Source: Marimonas arenosa (GTDB taxonomy: Bacteria; Pseudomonadota; Alphaproteobacteria; Rhodobacterales; Rhodobacteraceae). Taken from it: a stretch of 64,000 bases of DNA. Positions within the stretch are counted from its first letter, which is position 1. Each line of letters starts with the position of its first letter. The stretch lies in NCBI RefSeq assembly GCF_030848945.1, contig NZ_JANHAX010000005.1, positions 62,001 through 126,000 of the forward strand, written 5' to 3'. A program made the position numbers and the translations under genes. The notes under the pieces were generated by a model. That model saw nothing but the letters and a program-made list of their open reading frames with translations. It had not been told where the DNA came from and made no database searches. This document shows, piece after piece, positions 1-11,112 of the stretch.

Positions 1-983
1 AGCGCCAGTCCCACCGCGATGCTCTCGGCGCCCGACAGCGACGCCGCCAGCACCCAGGCGTCCTCCATCGCCATCGCCGCGCCCTGCGCCATGAAGGGCA
101 GCGTCGGATGCGCCGCATCGCCCAGGATCGCGACGGCCCTGCCATGCCAGTGCGGCGCCACCTCGTGGCGGAACAGACCCCACAGGAAGACATCCTCGAC
201 CCGGCTCAGCATCTCCTGCACCCGGGGCGCGAAATCGGCGAAGGCGCGGCGCAGGTTCTCCGGGTCGTCGCGCCGGTTCCAGCCCTCCTCGGTCCAGCCG
301 CGCCGCTCCTGCACCGCCACCAGGTTGACCAGCTCGCCGCCGCGGACCGGATAGCAGACCAGGTGCCGCCCCGGCCCCATATGCACCATCGCCTGCGGCC
401 CGCGGCCCATCGTGTTGGGAATCACCGCTCGCCAGGCAACCTGGCCGGTGAAAAACGGTGTCTCCGGCCCGTTCAGCACCGGTCGTACCATCGAATGCAG
501 CCCGTCGGCGCCGACGATCAGGTCGGCCCGGCGCTCGCCGCCATCCTCGAGCCACACCACCGGGCCATCACCGGAATCGTCCTCGATCCGATCGACCCTG
601 GCCCCCAACTCTACTTCGACCCCGGCTTCACGCGCGCCCTCCTCCAGCACCCAGATCAGGTCGGCCCGGTGCATGAAGTAGTATCGCTCATCCTTAAGCA
701 GTCCGAGATCGAGCCGTACGACATCGCGGCCCCTGTAATCCACCAGTCGCACCTCGCGCGCCTGCACAGCACCGGCACCCTCGAGCCTGTCATCCAGACC
801 CAGCCCGCGCAGCACCGCCACCGCGTTGGGGCTCAGCTGCAGCCCGGCGCCCACCTCGGTGATTTCCGGCGCCTGCTCCAGAACCGTGACATGCGCGCCC
901 CGCAGCGCCAGCGCCCGCGCCGCGCACAAGCCCCCGATTCCGGCCCCGATCACCGTGGCCCGCAGTCCCGTCAACATTCCCAT
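1..983 (-). CDS. FAD-dependent aromatic-type monooxygenase (partial, runs off left edge)
   Basis: A leftward frame opens at ATG 983 and stays open for 327 codons to the window edge, so the C-terminus is missing. Residues 13-18 form the FAD-binding GAGIGG loop after a beta strand, a GADG motif lies near residue 157, and the second FAD motif GDAAHP is at about residues 285-290. This is the order seen in class A flavoprotein monooxygenases such as salicylate or 3-hydroxybenzoate hydroxylases, which use NAD(P)H and O2 to hydroxylate a substrate. The family is usually about 380-400 residues, so roughly 60 are lost. The substrate cannot be told from sequence; a UbiH-like role is less likely because no ubiquinone genes are nearby. 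The opposite strand also has long open frames, but they lack domains. Confidence 0.88.
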   Translation of the reverse strand, partial: MGMLTGLRATVIGAGIGGLCAARALALRGAHVTVLEQAPEITEVGAGLQLSPNAVAVLRGLGLDDRLEGAGAVQAREVRLVDYRGRDVVRLDLGLLKDERYYFMHRADLIWVLEEGAREAGVEVELGARVDRIEDDSGDGPVVWLEDGGERRADLIVGADGLHSMVRPVLNGPETPFFTGQVAWRAVIPNTMGRGPQAMVHMGPGRHLVCYPVRGGELVNLVAVQERRGWTEEGWNRRDDPENLRRAFADFAPRVQEMLSRVEDVFLWGLFRHEVAPHWHGRAVAILGDAAHPTLPFMAQGAAMAMEDAWVLAASLSGAESIAVGLA

Positions 984-1056
984 GGGACGACCTTAGCGAT
1001 GAAAAACGCCGGAGCGAAAGCCCCGGCGTTCAGGAAATCCGTCATAGGCGACGCGC

Positions 1057-1512
1057 TCAATCGTCCCGATGCACCTTCTCGCGGCGCTCGTGCTGTTCCT
1101 GCGCCTCAAGGCTCATCGTCGCGATCGGCCGCGCATCCAGCCGCTTGAGGCTGATCGGCTCGCCGGTCACTTCGCAGTACCCGTATTCGCCCTCGTCGAT
1201 GCGACGCAGCGCGCTGTCGATCTTGGCGACCAGCTTGCGCTGGCGGTCGCGGGTCCGAAGTTCCAGCGCCCGGTCGGTCTCTTCGCTGGCGCGGTCCGCG
1301 ATGTCGGGAATGTTGCGGGTGCTGTCCTTCATCCCCTCGATGGTATCGCGGCTGTCGTCCAGAAGTTCTGTCCTCCAGGTCAACAGCTTGCGGCGGAAAT
1401 ATTCGAGCTGGCGCTCGTTCATGAAAGGTTCGTCCTCGGCAGGACGATAATCGTCTGGCAGAAACGTCTCTGCTTTCATGTCTGCTCCCAAATCTTCGCC
1501 AAGTTTGGTCAT
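1057..1512 (-). CDS. dksA: DksA/TraR-type RNA polymerase-binding regulator
   Basis: DksA binds the secondary channel of RNA polymerase and, with ppGpp, tunes stable-RNA and amino-acid promoters. The 151-residue product has the long coiled coil, and the tip shows the D-x-x-D-x-A pattern (D70, D73, A75), almost the same numbering as E. coli D71, D74, A76. The C-terminal globule keeps only one of the four zinc cysteines (C113 in YGYCEVTGE); the others are replaced by Thr, Ser and Ala-type residues. One-cysteine DksA is known from R. sphaeroides. Start at 1512 is chosen for its AAGGGGAG ribosome-binding site; an internal ATG at 1479 (140 residues, MKAETF) also has a GGGAG site and may be the real start. 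A longer frame to 1611 lacks support. Confidence 0.93.
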   Translation of the reverse strand: MTKLGEDLGADMKAETFLPDDYRPAEDEPFMNERQLEYFRRKLLTWRTELLDDSRDTIEGMKDSTRNIPDIADRASEETDRALELRTRDRQRKLVAKIDSALRRIDEGEYGYCEVTGEPISLKRLDARPIATMSLEAQEQHERREKVHRDD

Positions 1513-1749
1513 TGGCTCCCCTTCTCTTGCGCGCCTCTTACTCGCCTCCAGAAGGATTGTCACTACCCGAAAGCACGTTTGTGATGCCTTCCGAACGCCC
1601 TGCCCGGACAAGCCCCCCTGGGGCGCCCATCAAATGTGCGGTATCAGCCGATTGCGGTCATTTAATGTCTCGATTAGGGTGCAGCCGAGCCCGGGTCGGG
1701 CCGGTCTCGGGCCGGCCGGGGCCTGCAGACAGACGGGGACGCGCAGAAC

Positions 1750-2589
1750 ATGAAATTTGAAGGTACCGACGCTTATGTCGCCACCGACGACCTTAAGGTC
1801 GCAGTCAACGCCGCGGTGACGCTGGAACGGCCTTTGCTGGTCAAGGGCGAACCCGGCACCGGTAAGACCGAATTGGCGCGCCAGGTTTCCGAGGCCCTCG
1901 GCCTGCGGATGATCGAGTGGAACATCAAATCCACCACCAAGGCGCAGCAGGGCCTTTATGAATACGACGCCGTCAGCCGCCTGCGCGACAGCCAGCTCGG
2001 CGACGAGCGCGTCCATGATGTCAGGAACTACATCAAGCGCGGCAAACTGTGGGACGCCTTCGACGCCGGTGAAAAGGTCGTGCTTCTGATCGACGAAATC
2101 GACAAGGCTGATATCGAGTTTCCCAACGACCTTCTGCAGGAACTCGATAAGATGGAGTTCTTCGTCTACGAGACCGGCGAAACCATCCGGGCGAAGCAGC
2201 GCCCGATCGTGATCATCACTTCGAACAACGAAAAAGAGCTGCCCGACGCCTTCCTGCGCCGCTGCTTCTTCCACTATATCCGCTTCCCCGACCATGACAC
2301 CATGCGCGCCATCGTCGAGGTCCATCACCCCAGCATCAAGGAACAACTTCTGACCACGGCGCTCACGCAGTTCTATGAGGTTCGCGAAACCCCTGGCCTG
2401 AAAAAGAAGCCCTCGACCTCCGAAGTGCTCGACTGGCTCAAGCTGCTGCTGGCCGAGGATCTCGACCCCGCCGATCTCAAGCGCGACGGCAAGTCGGCCC
2501 TGCCGAAGCTGCACGGCGCACTGTTGAAGAACGAACAGGACGTGCATCTGTTCGAACGGCTCGCCTTCATGGCGCGGAGCCAGAGATAG
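1750..2589 (+). CDS. MoxR-family AAA+ ATPase
   Basis: MoxR ATPases are AAA+ chaperones that help mature or insert cofactors into protein complexes, normally together with a von Willebrand factor A protein. The 279-residue protein has Walker A GEPGTGKT (33-40), Walker B LLIDEID (112-118), a sensor-1 Asn at about 159-160 and paired arginines at 170-171 fitting an arginine finger. The usual VWA partner (CoxE-like) does not follow; instead a secreted protease gene begins 4 bases after the stop, suggesting co-transcription. The promoter should lie in the 120 bases between dksA and this gene, which are divergent. Family is secure; the client protein is unknown. Confidence 0.92.
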   Translation: MKFEGTDAYVATDDLKVAVNAAVTLERPLLVKGEPGTGKTELARQVSEALGLRMIEWNIKSTTKAQQGLYEYDAVSRLRDSQLGDERVHDVRNYIKRGKLWDAFDAGEKVVLLIDEIDKADIEFPNDLLQELDKMEFFVYETGETIRAKQRPIVIITSNNEKELPDAFLRRCFFHYIRFPDHDTMRAIVEVHHPSIKEQLLTTALTQFYEVRETPGLKKKPSTSEVLDWLKLLLAEDLDPADLKRDGKSALPKLHGALLKNEQDVHLFERLAFMARSQR

Positions 2590-2593
2590 GGCG

Positions 2594-3451
2594 ATGTGCC
2601 CGCGGTGCCGCAAACGGCCGGCCGGACATCGGCGCGCCGCGGCACTGATCTGCTTGGCGCTCGTGGCCGGCAGCGCGACCGCCCAAAGCGCACCGCCACC
2701 CGAAACGGCACCCACCCCCAACCCGGTCTGCAGCGAGACCGCGCCCGAGAACCCGCGATGCGCAGCGATCCGGGCCCGCGAGGCGGTGGCCCCACAGGGT
2801 TTCCCTTTCGCCGCCATCGGCCGGGTCTATCACGGCCGCACCGAAACCCCGCAGAAGACCAAGAACCACTGCACCGGCGTGCTGGTGTCCGAAAGGCTGG
2901 TGCTGACCGCCGCCCATTGCCTGTGGAACGGGGCGCTCAAACGCTGGTCGGCGCCCGAGACTCTGGCCTTCGCTGCCGGGTATCGCGGCGGCACGGCGCT
3001 TGGCTCTGCCGGGGTCGAGCGCCTGGTGCTGCCCGGGATTTTGGCCGAGCGCCCAAAGTTCCGCCGCATGCCGCAGGAAGACTGGGCGATGCTGGTGCTG
3101 AAGGACCGGCTCGGCCAGAGACTCGGCCACCTCGACCTGTTCCGCGGCAAACTCCGCGAGGCCGGAGATGGCACCGCCTATCTCGCCGGTTACGCCGGGC
3201 TGCGCGGTGAAGAACTGACCCTGGCCCGCGACTGCGACCGGCCGCTGGCCGTCGCCGGGCGGTTGCTGGCCAGCTGTGCCGCCATGCGCGGCGATTCCGG
3301 CGCGCCGTTGATCTGGGACGGGGGCGACGGGCCGGTCCTGCTCGGCATCACCACCGCCGTCAGCACCACCGAACGCCCCTATGGCACCGAGTTCGCCCCG
3401 TGGTTCCGCCTGCGCGACGCGCTGGCCGAGGAACGGGCCAAAGGCAACTGA
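2594..3451 (+). CDS. Secreted trypsin-like serine protease
   Basis: An S1-type peptidase of 285 residues, predicted to be exported. The N-terminus has a basic stretch, a hydrophobic core and a cleavage-like ATAQ at about 28-31, then a Pro-rich linker. The catalytic triad is visible: H108 in LTAAHC, D163 in EDWAML and S235 in RGDSGAP. Paired cysteines (C93/C109, C214/C228) fit periplasmic disulfides. It lies 4 bases behind the moxR-type gene, so the two probably share a transcript, although no functional link is established. V8/glutamyl-endopeptidase-like proteins are the closest alternative. Substrate unknown. Confidence 0.88.
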   Translation: MCPRCRKRPAGHRRAAALICLALVAGSATAQSAPPPETAPTPNPVCSETAPENPRCAAIRAREAVAPQGFPFAAIGRVYHGRTETPQKTKNHCTGVLVSERLVLTAAHCLWNGALKRWSAPETLAFAAGYRGGTALGSAGVERLVLPGILAERPKFRRMPQEDWAMLVLKDRLGQRLGHLDLFRGKLREAGDGTAYLAGYAGLRGEELTLARDCDRPLAVAGRLLASCAAMRGDSGAPLIWDGGDGPVLLGITTAVSTTERPYGTEFAPWFRLRDALAEERAKGN

Positions 3452-3651
3452 GCCCGTGGCTGTCCGCCCGCGGTCGCCCGACCCGGCCGGATTGCCCGCC
3501 CTTTCCCACTCTGCCTGCGCTCCAAGGGTTATTGGTATCTGACGTCGCGCGTCTTGACGCTGGCCGATCTCACCGAGACCGCGCCGTGCATTGCCGACGA
3601 CTGTGTCTGCCTGGCCGGTGTGATCCAACGCAGCCGAGGCCAGCCCCCGCC

Positions 3652-3870
3652 GACCCGCTCAAGTTGTTCGTCGATCCGCCATTTCTCGGCATAGGCGTCG
3701 GTCGGCGGCTGGTACACTGGGCGCTGCGACAGCGCCCGCGCTCGAAACACCGGACCACTCAACATCGAGGCCGATTCCGGCGCCATCCCGTTTCATGAAG
3801 CCATGGGCATAAGCCACAACGGCTCAGCCACCTCCGGCTCGTTCCCGGGCGCCGCCTGCCGCTTGTGGAA
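3652..3870 (+). pseudogene. Decayed GNAT acetyltransferase remnant
   Basis: Two neighbouring frames each carry half of a GNAT C-terminus. Frame 1 (about 3652-3725) reads LKLFVDPPFLGIGVGRRLV, matching the strand leading into the acetyl-CoA loop G-x-G-x-G-R. Frame 2 (about 3728-3870) reads LNIEADSGAIPFHEAMGI then a GSFPG stretch, matching the closing part of the fold (residues before and after a YE-x-x-G-like motif). No single frame joins them, so there is a frameshift near 3715-3735, and I find no intact N-terminal half. The rest of the 440-base interval 3452-3891 between the convergent neighbours holds no gene I can support. Confidence 0.5.
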
Positions 3871-3891
3871 ATCAGGTTGTCGTATGGGTGT

Positions 3892-4596
3892 TTATTCCAC
3901 GCGCGCCGCCGCCAGAATCGGGCCAAATCCCTTGCGTTGCAGGATCACCGCCGCCGGCAGGTCATCCTTGACGCGGGTCTTCAGCGTGAACGGGGCCGCG
4001 CCGTCCCACTCGCCGATCACGTCCCAGTGCCGCACCACGTTGGCATAGGTATAGCTGTGACCTGCATTCTCGCCCCGGCGGATATCGACGGTCGCCGCTG
4101 GCTCGAACCGCACCAGTTGCACGACAATCGTCCCCGACTTGGCCCCACCCTGTGCCTCGACAATCACCTCACCACCCTGCCGCGCCACGCGCAACGCCAC
4201 GGGTTGGGCGCGCTCCTGATAGGATGCGATCAGGTCGGTCACGTCCATCGGATGGTTGCCGACCACATGGTCCTGACCGTGAATGATCATCTGCGGCGTA
4301 TAGACCGAGCGCCTGTGCCCGGCCTTGGCATAGCCATGCTGACGCTGGGTGAACTTGCGCTGGGCAAAGACATCCTTCCAGCCGATATAATCCCAGTAAT
4401 CGACGTGCAGGCTCAGCGCCACCACGTCGTCTCGCTTGGCCAGTTCATGCAGGAAGGCATCGGCCGGCGGGCAGCTGGAACAGCCCTGGCTGGTGAACAG
4501 TTCGACCACGATCACCGGCTTTTCCGCCCCTTGGGCCAGCCCGGCCGAGCCGAGCATCACCCAAAACGCCGTCAATCCTCGCAGAAGCCGCATCAT
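3892..4596 (-). CDS. DUF1223 thioredoxin-like secreted protein
   Basis: A 234-residue protein with an N-terminal signal-like segment (hydrophobic residues 5-22) and a thioredoxin-like C-x-x-C (C39 and C42) inside LFTSQGCSSCPPAD. The following segments (HVDYWDYIGWKD and the SVYTPQM stretch) are typical of the DUF1223 family of predicted periplasmic redox proteins. Their reaction is not established; thiol-disulfide exchange is inferred from the fold and motif. Two consecutive ATGs (4596, 4593) can serve as start. The gene is convergent with the protease region and divergent from acnA. Confidence 0.88.
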   Translation of the reverse strand: MMRLLRGLTAFWVMLGSAGLAQGAEKPVIVVELFTSQGCSSCPPADAFLHELAKRDDVVALSLHVDYWDYIGWKDVFAQRKFTQRQHGYAKAGHRRSVYTPQMIIHGQDHVVGNHPMDVTDLIASYQERAQPVALRVARQGGEVIVEAQGGAKSGTIVVQLVRFEPAATVDIRRGENAGHSYTYANVVRHWDVIGEWDGAAPFTLKTRVKDDLPAAVILQRKGFGPILAAARVE

Positions 4597-4804
4597 CGCG
4601 CACCGAACCCCATGCCGTTAACATTCGCATCTTCCCTCTTAAGTGGGCCGCTTTGAAATAACCAATCAAGGTTTTGCGAGAAACCGGTGAGGCCGCCAAC
4701 CGTGCCGTCGTCGCCGGCTCGGCGCGGCAAACACCGTCCTGAATGACGGTTGAGCTGAACCGGGACAGCCCGCCCCCGGCCGGGCCTCTTGCTGCGACTC
4801 GATA

Positions 4805-4818
4805 TTTTGTATACAAAA
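4805..4818. promoter_or_regulatory. Perfect 14-bp palindrome upstream of acnA (candidate operator)
   Basis: TTTTGTATACAAAA is a perfect inverted repeat, followed at once by a related half (CATACACAAAC, 4820-4830). The core fits the FadR-type GntR consensus t-GTa-tAC-a. It sits about 90 bases before the aconitase start in the 310-base gap 4597-4906 between divergent genes, otherwise without coding signals. The binding protein is not known; the role is inferred from symmetry and position. Confidence 0.4.
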
Positions 4819-4906
4819 GCATACACAAACGCGCTGACCCCTTGAACCCGCGCGCGCGATACGTCAAAAGCAGCCGCAAACCGCATTTCAGCTGGAGAAT
4901 GCCGCC

Positions 4907-7651
<2,745 letters not shown>

Positions 7652-7693
7652 GGCTCTCCCGCGAGCGGTGAAATCGCCCGCGTCGCTTCGCTG

Positions 7694-7726
7694 AAAACGC
7701 CCCGGTCAGAACGGCCGGGGCGTTTT
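7694..7726 (+). terminator. Rho-independent terminator of acnA
   Basis: A 12-bp perfect stem (7694-7705 with 7715-7726, AAAACGCCCCGG arm) with a 9-base loop ends in TTTT. It begins about 40 bases after the acnA stop; the A/T ends of the stem make it potentially bidirectional. Confidence 0.85.
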
Positions 7727-7764
7727 CCGTTGCGTGTGGGGTCCCTTCCCGCCACCCTGCCCCC

Positions 7765-8193
7765 ATGTTCACAACCGTCACCGAATTGGCCGTTGACCTC
7801 TCGGCGCCGCCGCCCGACCTGCAGGCGCAAGCGGGGCTCTATGTCCTGATCCTCTGCCGCGGCGATATCGATCCCGACTGGCAATGGGACATGGCCCGCA
7901 AAATCGCCCTCGCCCACCCGGTTCTGGTGGCTGCCTGGGGCCCGGGCACCACCACCTGGGACGACGCCATCGACATGGTCTGCATCGTCGGCGAGGCCCT
8001 TGGCGGGATACCCCACCCGCCCGAGATCCTGACCACCTGGCATGACGGTGAACCGCTGGAAGAAACGGTCGCGTTCCTCGCCACCAGCCCGAAATACGAT
8101 CAGGCGCCTGCCGACAAGCTCCTGATCCTCGACATGGGCAACACCTCCGCCACCGCCAGCGATGTTGCCCGCCTGCTCGCCCGGCAGGACTGA
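7765..8193 (+). CDS. Conserved hypothetical protein
   Basis: A 142-residue acidic, apparently cytosolic protein with no signal peptide or membrane segment. I do not recognise a named domain. Features visible are a central LYVLILCRGDIDPDW strand-turn, a conserved-looking LTTWHDGEPLEET segment at about residues 92-105 and a C-terminal LLILDMGN strand, which suggests an alpha/beta fold. Codon use resembles flanking core genes, supporting a real gene. It stands alone between the acnA terminator and trmD. Confidence 0.65.
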   Translation: MFTTVTELAVDLSAPPPDLQAQAGLYVLILCRGDIDPDWQWDMARKIALAHPVLVAAWGPGTTTWDDAIDMVCIVGEALGGIPHPPEILTTWHDGEPLEETVAFLATSPKYDQAPADKLLILDMGNTSATASDVARLLARQD

Positions 8194-8210
8194 CCCGCCC
8201 TTTCATCTTG

Positions 8211-8230
8211 CCGGCAAATACTCCTGCCGG
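8211..8230 (+). terminator. Small GC hairpin, weak terminator candidate
   Basis: CCGGCA (8211-8216) pairs with TGCCGG (8225-8230) over an 8-base loop, 18 bases after the stop at 8193. There is no T-tract, so termination would be weak or need Rho. The remaining bases of the 319-base gap to trmD (8194-8512) show no gene. Confidence 0.35.
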
Positions 8231-8512
8231 AGGCGCCCGCACTCACCTCCCGCCCACCGGCCCGGGGACAGGCCCAAGCCGCCGCAGGCTGCGCGGGGTG
8301 GGCGGGCGGGCGCGTGGCCTGCGGGGGCGGCCTCGCCACCGCGCGCCGAGTTAACCCGACTCTGAACCAAACCTTGTGCCACCGCCCGCCAGACGGTCCG
8401 CCAGCCAGACTGCCAGCCGGGTTGCCATATGGCATGTTCTCTCAAACCTTGCGCCATTAACCCCTTGGTGCGGTGGCTTTACGCTCCGTTCACCTTGGCC
8501 TAAGACGACGCC

Positions 8513-9325
8513 ATGAGCGACATATCCAAACCTGCCAAATCGCATGGCCGCAAATCCATCAGCGCCAGCCTCAAGCCGCGCGACCTGACGGAAGAAAACC
8601 GCCTTGCCCGCGCCTGGACGGCCCAGGTTATCACCTTGTTCCCACAGGCTTTTCCGGGCGTCCTTGGCGAAAGCCTGACCGGCCGGGCGCTGAAAGACGG
8701 GATCTGGCAGCTTGAGGCCGTCGACCTGCGCCCCTTCGGCGTTGGCAAACACCACAACGTCGATGACACCCCCGCCGGCGGCGGCGCCGGCATGGTGCTG
8801 CGCGCCGACGTCCTGGGCAATGCCATCGAGCACACGCGAAGTCTGTCCCATAACCCCCTGCCGCTCTTCTATCTTTCGCCGCGCGGCCGCCGCTTTGACC
8901 AGGCCGTCGCGCGCCAGCTTGCGCAGGGCCCCGGCGTCACCTTCCTCTGTGGCCGGTTCGAAGGCGTCGACCAGCGCGTGCTTGATCACTACCAGATCAT
9001 GGAACTGTCGCTGGGCGACTTCGTCCTCACCGGCGGCGAAATCGCGGCCCAGGCGATGCTCGATGCCACCGTACGGCTTTTGCCCGGCGTTCTGGGTAAC
9101 GAAACCAGCCTCGAAGAAGAAAGCTTTTCCAATGGCTTGCTGGAGCATCCACAATATACCCGGCCCGCCGAATGGAAAGGCCACACGATCCCAGACGTGC
9201 TGCTGTCAGGCAATCACGCCGAGATCGAGAAATGGCGCCGGGCGCAGGCCGAAGCACTCACCCGCGCGCGGCGCCCGGATCTCTGGCAGGCCCGTATGGC
9301 ACGAAAGTCTGACATGTCCGAATGA
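8513..9325 (+). CDS. trmD: tRNA (guanine-N1)-methyltransferase
   Basis: TrmD methylates G37 next to the anticodon of tRNAs reading CNN codons, using S-adenosylmethionine, and so prevents +1 frameshifting. The 270-residue product has the SPOUT-class signatures: [11 protein letters not shown] near residue 38, [12 protein letters not shown], the cofactor-knot loop [10 protein letters not shown] at about 163-172 and the C-terminal YTRPAEWKG plus LLSGNH. An N-terminal extension of about 34 residues precedes the core, as is usual in Rhodobacterales. It lies upstream of rplS and rpmE; the usual rpsP-rimM partners are not adjacent. Confidence 0.97.
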   Translation: MSDISKPAKSHGRKSISASLKPRDLTEENRLARAWTAQVITLFPQAFPGVLGESLTGRALKDGIWQLEAVDLRPFGVGKHHNVDDTPAGGGAGMVLRADVLGNAIEHTRSLSHNPLPLFYLSPRGRRFDQAVARQLAQGPGVTFLCGRFEGVDQRVLDHYQIMELSLGDFVLTGGEIAAQAMLDATVRLLPGVLGNETSLEEESFSNGLLEHPQYTRPAEWKGHTIPDVLLSGNHAEIEKWRRAQAEALTRARRPDLWQARMARKSDMSE

Positions 9326-9394
9326 GACAGTCGCCCCGTCCGCCCGCTAGGCTGCGCCCGCGCACCGGAGCGTTAACCCGAAAGTAACCTTCGC

Positions 9395-9703
9395 ATGACA
9401 GTCTCTTTGCAGGTCGCCCACCCTGCGGCCGACGGCACGACATTCGACTATGACTATTACCTCAGCACGCACATGGCGCTGGTCGACGAGTACATGGGCC
9501 CGCATATCAAGTCCACGCTGGTGACGAAAGGCCTGGCCGGCGGCCCCGACACGCCACCGCCCTTCCATGCCATCGCCACCATCGTCTTTGCCGATCAGGC
9601 CACGATGGATGCCGCGCTCGCTGCCTCGGACCCGGTTCTGAAGGATATTCCGAATTTCACCGACAGCACGCCACAGATACTGATCGGCGAGGTTGTGGGC
9701 TAA
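9395..9703 (+). CDS. EthD-family small protein
   Basis: A 102-residue protein with the dimeric alpha/beta-barrel EthD pattern: an early FDYDYYLSTHMALVDEYMGP stretch (residues about 17-36), a central Ala-rich strand (IATIVFADQ) and a C-terminal DSTPQILIGEVV strand. EthD proteins were named from an ethyl tert-butyl ether degradation locus, but most have no assigned reaction. It is inserted between trmD and rplS with about 70 bases upstream. No signal peptide. Family call is firm; role unknown. Confidence 0.8.
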   Translation: MTVSLQVAHPAADGTTFDYDYYLSTHMALVDEYMGPHIKSTLVTKGLAGGPDTPPPFHAIATIVFADQATMDAALAASDPVLKDIPNFTDSTPQILIGEVVG

Positions 9704-9977
9704 GCCTGCAAAACCCCTTGCCAGACGAGCCGCGATGCCCTAAACACCCGCCGTTCCCGGGTCGGTTTCCGAGTCGGGATCGCTGGGTATTGCGCTTGGG
9801 TGACACCGCTTTCTTCGGCTTTGTCCCGCCCTGGATCATCGCAGCGGCCAGCAGCGTAAAAAGCAACGACGACCTGACCTGCGGCGGGCGCTTTGGCGGA
9901 CCCGATGGAAGACCGGCAGCTCTGAGGCGACACACACTTTGCGGGACAAACCGCAAGCAATTGAAGGAGTTGGGTCA

Positions 9978-10352
9978 ATGGACCTGATCGCAGAACTCGA
10001 GGCCGAACAGGTCGCCTCGCTCGGGAAAGACATTCCCGATTTCAAGGCCGGCGACACCGTGCGCGTCGGCTACAAGGTGACCGAAGGCTCGCGCTCGCGC
10101 GTGCAGAACTACGAAGGTGTCTGCATCGCCCGCAAGAACGGCGACGGTATTGCCGGCAGCTTCACCGTCCGAAAAATCTCCTTCGGTGAGGGTGTGGAAC
10201 GGGTTTTCCCGCTCTACTCGACCAACATCGAATCGATCGAGGTTGTGCGCCGTGGCCGCGTCCGCCGCGCCAAGCTCTACTATCTGCGCTCGCGCCGGGG
10301 CAAATCCGCCCGGATCGCGGAAGACACCCACTACAAGCCCAAGAAAGCCTGA
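9978..10352 (+). CDS. rplS: 50S ribosomal protein L19
   Basis: L19 sits at the interface of the ribosomal subunits. The 124-residue protein begins [11 protein letters not shown] and contains the family hallmarks DTVRVGYKV, a [13 protein letters not shown] segment and the basic C-terminal RRAKLYYLR. The start at 9978 is chosen over an upstream in-frame ATG (9939) because it has GAAGGAG 9 bases before it and matches the family N-terminus. rpmE follows after 11 bases, so the two form an operon. The 274-base leader (9704-9977) holds no gene and probably carries the promoter. Confidence 0.97.
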   Translation: MDLIAELEAEQVASLGKDIPDFKAGDTVRVGYKVTEGSRSRVQNYEGVCIARKNGDGIAGSFTVRKISFGEGVERVFPLYSTNIESIEVVRRGRVRRAKLYYLRSRRGKSARIAEDTHYKPKKA

Positions 10353-10363
10353 GGTTTGCAGCG

Positions 10364-10585
10364 ATGAAAAAAGACATCCACCCCGATTATCACTTCATCG
10401 ACGTCAAGATGACCGATGGCACCATCATCAAAATGCGCTCGACCTGGGGCGCCGAGGGCGACACGCTGTCGCTCGACATCGATCCAACCGTGCACCCGGC
10501 CTGGACTGGCGGTGGCACCCGCCTGATGGACGCCGGCGGCCGCGTTTCGAAGTTCAAAAAGAAATACGAAGGCCTGGGCTTCTAA
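10364..10585 (+). CDS. rpmE: 50S ribosomal protein L31
   Basis: A 73-residue L31 beginning [14 protein letters not shown]. It lacks the four zinc-binding cysteines of the C+ type, so it is the zinc-independent form common in alphaproteobacteria. It ends with the KKKYEGLGF tail. It is the last gene of the rplS-rpmE operon and is followed by a terminator. Confidence 0.96.
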   Translation: MKKDIHPDYHFIDVKMTDGTIIKMRSTWGAEGDTLSLDIDPTVHPAWTGGGTRLMDAGGRVSKFKKKYEGLGF

Positions 10586-10614
10586 GCACCAGACGCCTTT
10601 TCGAGGGACAGATC

Positions 10615-10650
10615 ACCGCCGCTCCACCACCGGGGCGGCGGTTTTCTTTT
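10615..10650 (+). terminator. Rho-independent terminator of rplS-rpmE
   Basis: ACCGCCGCTCC (10615-10625) pairs with GGGGCGGCGGT (10632-10642; one G-U) over a 6-base loop, followed by TTTTCTTTT. Confidence 0.85.
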
Positions 10651-10713
10651 GACCTTTGACAAAGCGCCGGCGCTGCGTCCCAATGTGACAAAGCCCCCGC
10701 AAAGGATCCCGTC

Positions 10714-11112
10714 ATGGCTACCGTCACACTTCTCGCCGACGAAGAACTGAGCCCCAAGGCAGCCGCCGTCTTCGCCGATATCCGCGCCACCCGCGGCACC
10801 GATTATGTCAACAATTTCTGGCGGGCGCTGGCGCATAACCCCGACCGGCTCGAAGCGGTATGGTCCCAACTCAAGCAGATCATGGGCCCCGGCGCGCTCG
10901 ACCCGCTGGTCAAGGAAATGATCTATATCGCCGTCTCGGCCAGCAATGCCTGCGAATACTGCTGCCATTCGCACACCGCCGCCGCGCGCGCCAAGGGGAT
11001 GAGCGATGCGATGTACAACGAGCTCATGGATGTGATCGGCATGGCCAACCAGACCAATGCCCTGGTCAATGCGCTACAGGTGCCGGTGGACGACATCTTC
11101 CGTGCAGAATAA
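10714..11112 (+). CDS. Carboxymuconolactone decarboxylase/AhpD-family protein
   Basis: A 132-residue all-helical protein of the CMD superfamily. The redox motif C80-E-Y-C83 followed by H87 (EYCCHSH) is the AhpD-type C-x-x-C-x3-H active site, so alkylhydroperoxidase-like or thiol redox activity is more likely than lactone decarboxylation. AAAGGA precedes ATG 10714. Its stop overlaps a possible GTG start of the next, damaged gene. Partner and substrate are not evident. Confidence 0.88.
   Translation: MATVTLLADEELSPKAAAVFADIRATRGTDYVNNFWRALAHNPDRLEAVWSQLKQIMGPGALDPLVKEMIYIAVSASNACEYCCHSHTAAARAKGMSDAMYNELMDVIGMANQTNALVNALQVPVDDIFRAE

Noticed and set aside
108..1148. Long plus-strand open frame (346 codons)
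   Set aside because: Antisense to the FAD monooxygenase and dksA; His/Arg/Pro-rich translation without any domain, a usual artefact of high-GC coding DNA.
1630..2817. 395-codon minus-strand frame over moxR
   Set aside because: The plus frame has a full AAA+ domain; the antisense translation has no recognisable motif.
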